DNA from: Planctomycetaceae bacterium
GTDB lineage: Bacteria; Planctomycetota; Planctomycetia; Pirellulales; Thermoguttaceae
DNA length: 9,731 nucleotides
Reading direction: 5' to 3'
Assembly (NCBI GenBank): GCA_009783865.1
Contig: WRCR01000125.1
Location: 1-9,731 of the forward strand
The position numbers were made by a program, and so were the translations under genes. The notes beneath the pieces are model-generated. The model worked only from the letters and a program-made list of their open reading frames with translations. It made no database searches and had not been told where the DNA came from. Below are positions 1 to 5,268 of the stretch, piece after piece. Position 1 is the stretch's first letter, and each line of letters begins with the position of its first letter.

Positions 1-693
1 CCGGAACTGATGAAACTGCGCGGCGTTAATCCGCTTTACGGATTGTTTTTGTTGCAGCATCTCGGCAAAGCAAACACGGCGGAAAAGATTCAGGCGTTGG
101 AATCGCTGCTGGAACTGCCGACATCTTTGGGACCGGTCATCCGTGTTCCGAAAAAAGATATGCTGCCGAATGGTCCGCTTGTCGATGAGTTTCTAGACCC
201 GAAACTGCTGGAGTTAGGGTTGGCAAGCGTTGATGAACTCGTCCAGAAAACGGAGGAAGAAGAACACAAGGAATGGGAAGAGCGGCGGCGTTTCGGCGGT
301 GAATATCCTGAAGAGCGCAAGTTCGTTATACCGCTTGCCGAAAAGTTGCAGCGGCTGTTTGAATTTGAATATCCAGCGGTAGATGTGCGCATTACACCGG
401 CTTGGGTTGCCGGTGAGATACTTCTCGAATTCAATGGTGACTTCAATAAGTACGTTTTATCGAAATCGCTGCAAAAGCAGGAAGGCGTGATATTCCGGCA
501 TCTGCTGCGTTTCATTTTGCTGCTGGAGGAATTTCTTCCGCTTGCACCGGCGGACGGTTCTGCCGATGACTGGAAGAACGAATTGACGGCGTTGAAGGAA
601 AAGTTAAATGTATGCTGCCGGAATGTTGACCCGCAAAGTACAGACGAAATACTGGAAAGAGCAGCGCAGTCAGGATTTGATGACGCGGTATAA
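1..693 (+). CDS. C-terminal part of a probable DEAD/DEAH-box helicase (5' end outside window)
   Basis: The reading frame is open at the first base, and the first methionine (position 10) follows in-frame codons for P-E-L, so this is most likely the tail of a longer gene. About 230 residues are visible, ending in TAA. The text includes NPLYGLFLLQHLG, IQALESLLELP, an acidic/arginine-rich stretch (EEEEHKEWEERRR) and a C-terminal helical block with IFRHLLRFILLLEEF and STDEILE. From memory this resembles the accessory region after the helicase core in planctomycete superfamily II DEAD/DEAH helicases (DUF3516-like architecture). No Walker or DEAD motif lies in the visible part, so the helicase call rests on resemblance alone. 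No signal peptide or membrane segment is visible. The gene converges on the - strand pseudogene that follows. An alternative is a separate uncharacterised planctomycete protein starting at position 10. Confidence 0.5.
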   Translation, partial: PELMKLRGVNPLYGLFLLQHLGKANTAEKIQALESLLELPTSLGPVIRVPKKDMLPNGPLVDEFLDPKLLELGLASVDELVQKTEEEEHKEWEERRRFGGEYPEERKFVIPLAEKLQRLFEFEYPAVDVRITPAWVAGEILLEFNGDFNKYVLSKSLQKQEGVIFRHLLRFILLLEEFLPLAPADGSADDWKNELTALKEKLNVCCRNVDPQSTDEILERAAQSGFDDAV

Positions 694-713
694 TCCGTTT
701 AGTGTGCGGTAGT

Positions 714-732
714 AGCCAACCTCCGGGCGGCT
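714..732. terminator. Small hairpin between convergent ends
   Basis: AGCC (714-717) pairs with GGCT (729-732) and CC (720-721) with GG (725-726), across a 2x2 internal loop and a 3-nt loop. It lies between the stop codon of the + strand gene (693) and the stop of the - strand pseudogene (736). It could slow transcription from either side. No T-tract follows on either strand, so it is not a canonical intrinsic terminator. Confidence 0.25.
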
Positions 733-735
733 GTC

Positions 736-1427
736 TCACTCAACGCTAACTAGGGAAAGACGGAATCCTAAATAGGAGTCCTGAAACCCCGGTGCGTCGT
801 AGAACCGAACCGCCGACCGGCAAAACCCTGCATCGCAGGACCAACTGCCGCCGCGAAGCACACGGTTCGAGCCGGTATTGGTTCCCACTGGGTCAGTCCG
901 GTGATTGACATCACCGGCTCGTAAATAATCACCATACCAATCGCTGCACCGCTCCCACGCATTACCGTGCATATCGTATAACCCACCGCTAAACCATTTA
1001 TTTTTTCGATAAATTCTTGACAATCATCCCAACTAACGGTCTCAACCGGCAATCTTTTGCAGCCCTCGAAAAAACTCGGATTATTCCCCATCACGCTTTC
1101 CCACATCGCTTGCGTTACTTCCGTTTCAAGCATCCAAAAGCCCTGTGTCAGCGTTACTTGATGCTGTTTTTCGTCAGGACTCCTGCATTCTTCACCCTAT
1201 GGACTGTCCATCATAAAACTATCCGCCGGACACCAGCGAAAAGCATATTCCACGCCCTTGATTGTCAACACCATACGCTCGCCCGCCTTGCGTTCCGATT
1301 TTCTCGGCAGTGAAACAGGACTAGTGCGAACATTAGTCGACATATCCGGCTTGACCGGCAACGCCGGTGCTGTATCCGCCGATGTCAATACTTCGATGAA
1401 ATGCCTTTCGTCTAAAAACGGTGTATT
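736..1427 (-). pseudogene. Broken FGE-sulfatase (SUMF1/formylglycine-generating enzyme family) gene
   Basis: Three pieces of one FGE-sulfatase-type protein lie in order on the - strand. Piece 1 (about 1427 to 1200) ends in FRWCPADSFMMDSP, matching the family's usual 'W.PAG.F.MGSP', then meets a TAG at 1197-1199. The same frame continues with GEECRSPDEKQHQVTLTQGF, then ETEVTQAMW and VSWDDCQEFIEKIN. Near 985-1000 the homology jumps, with a frame change, to GGLYDMHGNAWERCSDWYG and on to RVLRGGSWSCDAGFC and SYLGFRLSLV, ending in TGA at 736-738. The segment normally between these blocks (roughly 60-70 residues, including the 'LPTEAEWEYA' region) is missing. The damage is therefore one nonsense codon (probably GAG to TAG) plus an internal deletion out of frame. 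The two cysteines of GGSWSCDAGFC align with the copper-binding active-site pair of true FGE. Only non-ATG starts are available for piece 1 in its own frame (TTG at 1388). An ATG at 1429-1431 would need a 1-nt change in a T run to join it. No partner sulfatase gene is visible. Confidence 0.85.
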
Positions 1428-1463
1428 TCATTGAAAAAACTCATTGAAATAAGGAATTCATTG
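1428..1463. repeat. Three spaced copies of TCATTG(A)
   Basis: TCATTGA occurs at 1428-1434 and 1441-1447, and TCATTG at 1458-1463. The first sits in TTTCATTGAAA, an imperfect palindrome with 5-bp arms. The copies lie directly upstream of the - strand pseudogene's first coding-like codons. They could be remnants of an operator for that gene or chance in an AT-rich spacer. The rest of the 1428-1572 spacer holds only the possible terminator listed separately, and I see no gene in it. Confidence 0.25.
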
Positions 1464-1490
1464 TCGTGCCTATTCGTATAGAAACAGGAA

Positions 1491-1544
1491 AAAAGGCAGT
1501 TTTGCAAAATTCGGAATCTTTGGGAAGGACAACACAATTTTTGC
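1491..1544 (-). terminator. Possible terminator after the transglutaminase-like gene
   Basis: GCAAAATT (1504-1511) and AATTTTTGC (1536-1544) form an 8-bp stem with one bulged base and a loop of about 24 nt. On the - strand the stem is followed, after a few bases, by a run of six T (1491-1496). It starts about 30 bp past the stop codon at 1573-1575, the right place to end that transcript. The stem is AT-rich and the loop large, so it would be a weak terminator. Confidence 0.3.
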
Positions 1545-1572
1545 GAAACTCAAGGTAGCCGCCGTACCGGAG

Positions 1573-2661
1573 TTATAACGTCGCTTTCACTTCACGAATC
1601 CAGCGAAACTCCGGCTGCGGACTGCCCGGCACAAGTTGTCCTTCAAAACATTCCGACATGAATTGTTTTTTTGCACGTCCGCGGTCTTTCTCTTTATCAG
1701 GAAACGAATCGCCTTTTTGCAGAATCACCCGCCGCTCCGGTATTCCGCCGAAAGAATACGTTCCCGCAACCTGACACGGAAACCAAAATCCCTTCGGCAT
1801 TGCAGCAGCGTTTTTCGCCTTTTTCGCACCATCGGCAGCATTATCAACAGTTTCCGTTTCCTCATTCAGTTGCAGATAAAACTCGGCGTAGCAGTGTCCC
1901 GGCACTTGAACCAGCCGCGCCGGAACCTTGCCCGCCCGACATATTGCCGCGAAAAGAGAACACATATCTTTGCAATCGCCTTCCCATTGTCCCGCCGGCA
2001 TCTGTGTCAAAGCATAAGCCCCTTTTGCTTCACGGCCTGCACCGGCATCATTGTATTTCACGTTGTCTTGAACGTAACGATAAACCGCCTCGACTTTTTC
2101 CCAATCGGTCGTCTTGTCCTTTGTAATATCGTTATACATTTTCAGAAAGATACGCTGATGCTTGTTGGATTCGATTTTCGGACTTTCTTTAAGAAACTGC
2201 GCCACATCTTGCGGCATCCGCTTCGGTATAACATAGCAATCGGTTTGCGTCGGCGGCAGTAATTCGTAATTTTCCAATTCAACGGTAACAACGATTTCAA
2301 CCTGCCGATGCGGACGCATCTTGCCGAGGTCGAAAATTGCTTCTTTTCCGCCGCCGTTGATGACGTTATACTTGATTTTCCCTGAAAGAGCGGCATCAAT
2401 TTTTTCGTCAATCTTGAGGATTTTCTGTTCGTTCCATTCCATAGGAATCGGCACGGAAACGGAAACGTCCGTCATGTTCGCACCGGGTTCGATGATGATA
2501 CCGGCTCTCAACACTTGTTTTTCGGACACGCCGAGTTGCGGTCCGTATTTACTTGTATTTGCCGCCGCTTCCTTTTTTTCATTCGCTATCTGAAACTGTG
2601 CTAAACAAACAGCAGGAACAAGAAAAAAGAATAAGAAAAGAATAGAAAAATTGTGTCTCAT
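1573..2661 (-). CDS. Secreted transglutaminase-like domain protein
   Basis: The 362-residue product starts with a Sec signal peptide: a basic start (MRH), a hydrophobic core at about residues 5-20, and probable cleavage after Ala21 (VCLA-Q). Residues about 45-140 form a beta-rich N-terminal region (VSEKQVLRAGIIIEPGANM onward). A transglutaminase-like (papain-fold) domain spans about 183-320. The catalytic cysteine is Cys230 in WEGDCKDMCSLFAAICRA and the histidine is His256 in VPGHCYAEFYL. The usual third-residue region ('W..vD') reads GFWFPCQVAG, so the acidic residue is absent or replaced. The enzyme may act as a protease/peptidase or only bind peptides in the periplasm; the substrate cannot be read from sequence. 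The ATG at 2659-2661 is the natural start because it opens the signal peptide. No Shine-Dalgarno sequence precedes it. It lies 38 bp after ricT and is probably co-transcribed with it. A lysine/alanine-rich insert (about 278-290) precedes the GFWFPC motif. Confidence 0.8.
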   Translation of the reverse strand: MRHNFSILFLFFFLVPAVCLAQFQIANEKKEAAANTSKYGPQLGVSEKQVLRAGIIIEPGANMTDVSVSVPIPMEWNEQKILKIDEKIDAALSGKIKYNVINGGGKEAIFDLGKMRPHRQVEIVVTVELENYELLPPTQTDCYVIPKRMPQDVAQFLKESPKIESNKHQRIFLKMYNDITKDKTTDWEKVEAVYRYVQDNVKYNDAGAGREAKGAYALTQMPAGQWEGDCKDMCSLFAAICRAGKVPARLVQVPGHCYAEFYLQLNEETETVDNAADGAKKAKNAAAMPKGFWFPCQVAGTYSFGGIPERRVILQKGDSFPDKEKDRGRAKKQFMSECFEGQLVPGSPQPEFRWIREVKATL

Positions 2662-2699
2662 ACTTATAATTTCGGCAAATTGCGTACTTTAGTACAACT

Positions 2700-3560
2700 T
2701 TATTTTTTTCGTTCCTGTTTTTTTGCTGGTTTTTCTTTTACCGCGCCGCCTTCGGTGTTGAGCAGAACAACATCCCGCAGCGGAATACTCTTTTTGCCGG
2801 CATCGGGAATCTCAACGGCAACCAGACCGGCAAGCAATTCGTGTCCTATAACTTTTCCTTCGCCTTCCGGCGTAGAAACGATTTTTCCCGCCAGCGGCAT
2901 TTGTCTCAAGGACTCGGCGTAGTGGTCATATTCGTAGCGCAAACAGCACTTGAGCCGTCCGCAGCGTCCCGAAATCTTTGCGGGGTCAAGCGTTGCTTTC
3001 TGTAATTTTGCCATTTTCATTGAGACAGGCGGCATTTCGACAAGATACCAGTTGCAGCATACCTCTTTTCCGCAGTCGCCAAAGTCGGCAAGGAGTTTTG
3101 TTTCGTCGCGGACACCGATTTGCCGCATTTCGATTCGGGTTTGAAATTCCGAAGCGAGTGTTTTTACCAGTTCCCGAAAGTCCACGCGTCCGTCGGCAGT
3201 ATAATAGACGATTAACCTTTCACCGCCGAAGATATGTTCGACCCTCACTAAATCCATTACGAGGTTCATCTTTTCGATAATGTTTCGACAGCGGACGAAT
3301 TCGTCTTTTTCGACTTCCCGCAGTTGACGCTGCTGTAATTTATCTTCTTCGGACATTTGGCGGACAATTCGTCCTTCGGTTAGTTCGGTATTTAGACGGG
3401 CGAGTGTTTCAGCGGTTGCGTCGCAGAGCACAACGCCGCACTCTTGTCCGCGGTTTGTTTGGGCAATAATGTCAAATCCGTGCAGCAAGGGAAGGTTGTC
3501 AGGATATGTGAACACCCCCAAAAGCCGCATTGCCCCGTAACGTGTGATATATTTTGCCAT
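2700..3560 (-). CDS. ricT: PSP1 / RicT (YaaT) family protein
   Basis: The 286-residue protein matches the PSP1 C-terminal family, whose best-studied member is RicT (YaaT) of Bacillus subtilis. There RicT works with RicA and RicF as a [4Fe-4S] complex that directs RNase Y cleavage of mRNAs. The signature is clear. IGVRDETKLLADFGDCG leads into CGKEVCCNWYL (Cys163, Cys168, Cys169), then PVSMKMAKLQKATLDPAKIS and GRCGRLKCCLRYE (Cys200, Cys205, Cys206). Six cysteines in two CG..CC blocks are candidate cluster ligands. The tail is lysine-rich (KEKPAKKQERKK). No RicA or RicF gene is in the window, so an identical role is inferred. The ATG at 3558-3560 gives the usual N-terminus and lies about 20 nt after the expected start site of its own promoter. 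The upstream neighbour is an RNase Z-like enzyme, so two putative RNA-processing genes are adjacent. Confidence 0.88.
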   Translation of the reverse strand: MAKYITRYGAMRLLGVFTYPDNLPLLHGFDIIAQTNRGQECGVVLCDATAETLARLNTELTEGRIVRQMSEEDKLQQRQLREVEKDEFVRCRNIIEKMNLVMDLVRVEHIFGGERLIVYYTADGRVDFRELVKTLASEFQTRIEMRQIGVRDETKLLADFGDCGKEVCCNWYLVEMPPVSMKMAKLQKATLDPAKISGRCGRLKCCLRYEYDHYAESLRQMPLAGKIVSTPEGEGKVIGHELLAGLVAVEIPDAGKKSIPLRDVVLLNTEGGAVKEKPAKKQERKK

Positions 3561-3589
3561 TTTTCTCGCACGAAGATAAATTTTTACGC

Positions 3590-3618
3590 ATTTTACCTGT
3601 TATTCCAAGCAGAGTCAA
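3590..3618 (-). promoter_or_regulatory. Sigma70-type promoter of ricT
   Basis: On the - strand TTGACT (3613-3618) and TAAAAT (3590-3595) are separated by exactly 17 bp. Transcription would begin near 3583, giving a 5' leader of about 23 nt before the ricT ATG at 3560. Position and spacing are ideal. It makes ricT and the transglutaminase-like gene independent of the coaC promoter. Confidence 0.6.
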
Positions 3619-3650
3619 GTGAGGAAAACGGTTTATCTCGAAAGCAGTAT

Positions 3651-3669
3651 GTAAAAGTGTCCCGCACTT
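3651..3669 (-). terminator. Weak hairpin after the RNase Z-like gene
   Basis: AAGTG (3655-3659) and CACTT (3665-3669) form a 5-bp stem with a 5-nt loop, read on the - strand as AAGTG-CGGGA-CACTT followed by TTAC. It begins 4 bp past the stop codon at 3674-3676. The stem is short and the T-run brief, so at most it attenuates read-through into ricT. Confidence 0.2.
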
Positions 3670-3673
3670 AAGT

Positions 3674-4570
3674 TCAAAACCACAGTGTCAGTCGTCCGTC
3701 CAGCATATCCGGCAAACGGCGAAGCACCGTGTTCTCTATCTCCGAATCCAAATAACGGACACTGAAATGAGACGCTATTACCGCTTTGTTCTTGAATCTT
3801 TTCCGGCGGGCAACAATATCGTCCAAGTGAATGTGTCCATACTTTTTAATTCGGTCGCCCCGATGCCGATTTGCAACAAACGATAACTCCATTATCAGAA
3901 TCTCCGCCTCGTACATTTCCGGTGCGGCATCCAAGCCCTGTGCCGTGCTGTCTCCAAGATACGCAACACGCGGATACCGAATCTCATTAGTGACTTCAAC
4001 ATCGGATAACCGCAAGTCCCGAATCTGTTCTCCCGACAATGAAAGATATTCTTTCTTCAACTTTTTTCGTCTTTCCCAAATAACATAACTGACCGACGGA
4101 ATGGTATGAAAGGTCTCGGCAACTGTCACGACAAGTTCACGTGACAATTCAAACTCATCGCCGGGTCTAACCCCGACAAGTTCGCAAGGAAGCCGACCGT
4201 AATCCAAACGGGTATAAACATCGAGAAGACGGCGGACAGTACCAACTGACTGCTCCGGCAGAAAAATCACCGGCGGTTCCATCTTCATCATGCGTCTTCG
4301 GCAAACGTACGCAGGCAGCGCAAGCATGTGGTCCATGTGAGTATGCGAAATAAACCAGCGCGGCGTTCCCATGAAAGACCACGGCTGCGCACCAAGGTCA
4401 AAGCCGAGTTTCAATTCCGGGATACGCCAATACGTCTGCATCGCCGCCCGCGAAAATCCTTCGACTGTCAATCCATTGAGTGTCATTCTGCGGACTAACT
4501 GGTCAGTATATTCCTGAAGGAACGGTTCTTCTGCGTCTGTTTCTATGTCGTCTATTTCGTCTTGTCTCAC
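3674..4570 (-). CDS. RNase Z-like metallo-beta-lactamase-fold hydrolase
   Basis: Numbered from the GTG start (298 residues), the zinc motif is His76-x-His78-x-Asp80-His81 (SHTHMDH). His155 (TFHTIPSV) and Asp207 (YLGDS) follow, then GHIHLDD with His246 and ASHFSVRY with His268. This set matches tRNase Z (ElaC): HxHxDH, then the third His, the Asp, the 'HST' histidine and the 'THISSRY' histidine. A plausible role is 3' end maturation of tRNA precursors or a related phosphodiesterase reaction in the cytoplasm. The protein is close to normal RNase Z length. GTG at 4568-4570 overlaps the coaC stop as GTGA, typical of translational coupling. An ATG at 4484-4486 (residue 29, MTLNGLTVEGFS) is a good alternative, since homology seems to begin there. 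Neither start has a clear Shine-Dalgarno sequence. Longer in-frame starts would run deep into coaC and were rejected. Whether this is the cell's main RNase Z cannot be told. Confidence 0.82.
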   Translation of the reverse strand: MRQDEIDDIETDAEEPFLQEYTDQLVRRMTLNGLTVEGFSRAAMQTYWRIPELKLGFDLGAQPWSFMGTPRWFISHTHMDHMLALPAYVCRRRMMKMEPPVIFLPEQSVGTVRRLLDVYTRLDYGRLPCELVGVRPGDEFELSRELVVTVAETFHTIPSVSYVIWERRKKLKKEYLSLSGEQIRDLRLSDVEVTNEIRYPRVAYLGDSTAQGLDAAPEMYEAEILIMELSFVANRHRGDRIKKYGHIHLDDIVARRKRFKNKAVIASHFSVRYLDSEIENTVLRRLPDMLDGRLTLWF

Positions 4571-5109
4571 TTGGAAAAAGGTAAAGGAAGAAGTGTTTTT
4601 ATTTTTTCGATAATAACATCCGGCTCGGACATTCTGCCGGTACCGGTTTCGCCGCAACTCATTCGTCCGTCTTCGGGTCCGACGAAAACGAAACCGTCTT
4701 CCTGAAGTTGCCGGACATTGCGCTGCACAGATGGTTTGTTCCACATCACCGGATTCATCGCCGGCGCAAGAAGGATCGTGCCGTCAAAGGACAACAGCAA
4801 GGTGCTGACCAAATCATCGGCAATACCATTTGCCGCTTTGCCGATGATGTTCGCTGTTGCCGGTGCAATACAGAAAATTTTTGCCTCTCTGGCTAGTTCG
4901 ATATGAGCGTGACTTTTGCCGGTATGAAATACGGAAGAGAAAACCGGTCCGCCGGATAGTGCTTCGAAAACGGCGGGCGTGACCAATTTCGCTGCCGCTT
5001 TTGTCATAACGACACTAACGCCGAAGCCATGTTTTCGCAATGAACTAACGATAGTTGCAGATTTATAAGCGGCAATCCCGCCGGTAACTCCTAGCAGTAT
5101 TTCTGTCAT
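4567..5109 (-). CDS. coaC: Phosphopantothenoylcysteine decarboxylase (stand-alone CoaC, Dfp N-terminal domain)
   Basis: This 180-residue flavoprotein decarboxylates 4'-phosphopantothenoylcysteine to 4'-phosphopantetheine in coenzyme A synthesis, using FMN. Visible motifs are GVTGGIAAYKS at the N-terminus, His69 in HIELAREA, the PAMN motif (Pro116-Asn119) followed by MW, and Cys152 in GRMSCGETGTGRM. These match His75, Asn125 and Cys158 of E. coli Dfp at a constant offset of six, so the active site looks complete. The protein stops after this domain. There is no CoaB (ligase) domain, which in most bacteria is fused behind it, and no separate coaB is in the window. The ATG at 5107-5109 is chosen because it begins the MTEILLGVTGG core and lies just downstream of a strong promoter. 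A longer frame opens with TTG inside the -35 box and cannot be on this transcript. The end overlaps the RNase Z-like gene by 4 bp. Confidence 0.88.
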   Translation of the reverse strand: MTEILLGVTGGIAAYKSATIVSSLRKHGFGVSVVMTKAAAKLVTPAVFEALSGGPVFSSVFHTGKSHAHIELAREAKIFCIAPATANIIGKAANGIADDLVSTLLLSFDGTILLAPAMNPVMWNKPSVQRNVRQLQEDGFVFVGPEDGRMSCGETGTGRMSEPDVIIEKIKTLLPLPFSK

Positions 5110-5116
5110 GCGGCGT

Positions 5117-5145
5117 ATTATAGCGAAAAATATGCAGTGCGTCAA
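5117..5145 (-). promoter_or_regulatory. Sigma70-type promoter of coaC, nearly leaderless
   Basis: On the - strand TTGACG (5140-5145) and TATAAT (5117-5122) are separated by 17 bp. Only 7 bp lie between the -10 box and the ATG at 5109, so transcription should begin at about 5110-5109. The mRNA would have essentially no 5' leader and no Shine-Dalgarno sequence. Confidence 0.7.
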
Positions 5146-5192
5146 CTATTGAAAAATTTTGCACAAAATTCCGTTTTTCTGGAAAATTATTC

Positions 5193-5221
5193 TTGACTTT
5201 TTCACAGAAATGATTTACCAT
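5193..5221 (+). promoter_or_regulatory. Promoter of the DUF1559 cassette
   Basis: TTGACT (5193-5198) and TACCAT (5216-5221) are separated by 17 bp. The expected start near 5228 leaves a leader of about 41 nt before the ATG at 5269. It diverges from the coaC promoter, with about 47 bp of AT-rich DNA between the two -35 boxes. The -10 box is imperfect. Confidence 0.5.
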
Positions 5222-5256
5222 GAGTGGCGATATACTGTTTCCGAAACGTCATCTAC

Positions 5257-5262
5257 AAGGGG
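5257..5262 (+). promoter_or_regulatory. Ribosome binding site that fixes the first DUF1559 start
   Basis: AAGGGG lies 6 nt before ATG 5269. It favours this start over an upstream in-frame start at 5224, which would sit at or before the predicted transcription start. Confidence 0.6.
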
Positions 5263-5268
5263 ATTTAT

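Noticed and set aside
1197..1199. Amber codon in the FGE gene read as stop-codon recoding (for example pyrrolysine)
   Set aside because: The same gene also carries an out-of-frame deletion, and every intact gene whose end is visible stops normally (TAG included). No recoding element or pylT/pylS is seen.
1428..1463. TCATTGA copies as a CRISPR-like array
   Set aside because: The repeats are 6-7 bp with 13-17 bp periods and no cas genes; far too short for CRISPR.
1636..2262. Long + strand open frame (208 codons) opposite the transglutaminase-like gene
   Set aside because: The product is low-complexity and Arg/Phe/His-rich, as expected from the antisense of a real gene; no family resemblance.
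4571..4744. Longer N-terminus for the RNase Z-like protein starting at 4744
   Set aside because: It would lie entirely within coaC in another frame, and the added arginine-rich text has no family resemblance. The GTGA overlap start or the ATG at 4486 explains the gene better.
5224..5268. Earlier start for the first DUF1559 protein
   Set aside because: It precedes the predicted transcription start, and the RBS at 5257-5262 serves ATG 5269.
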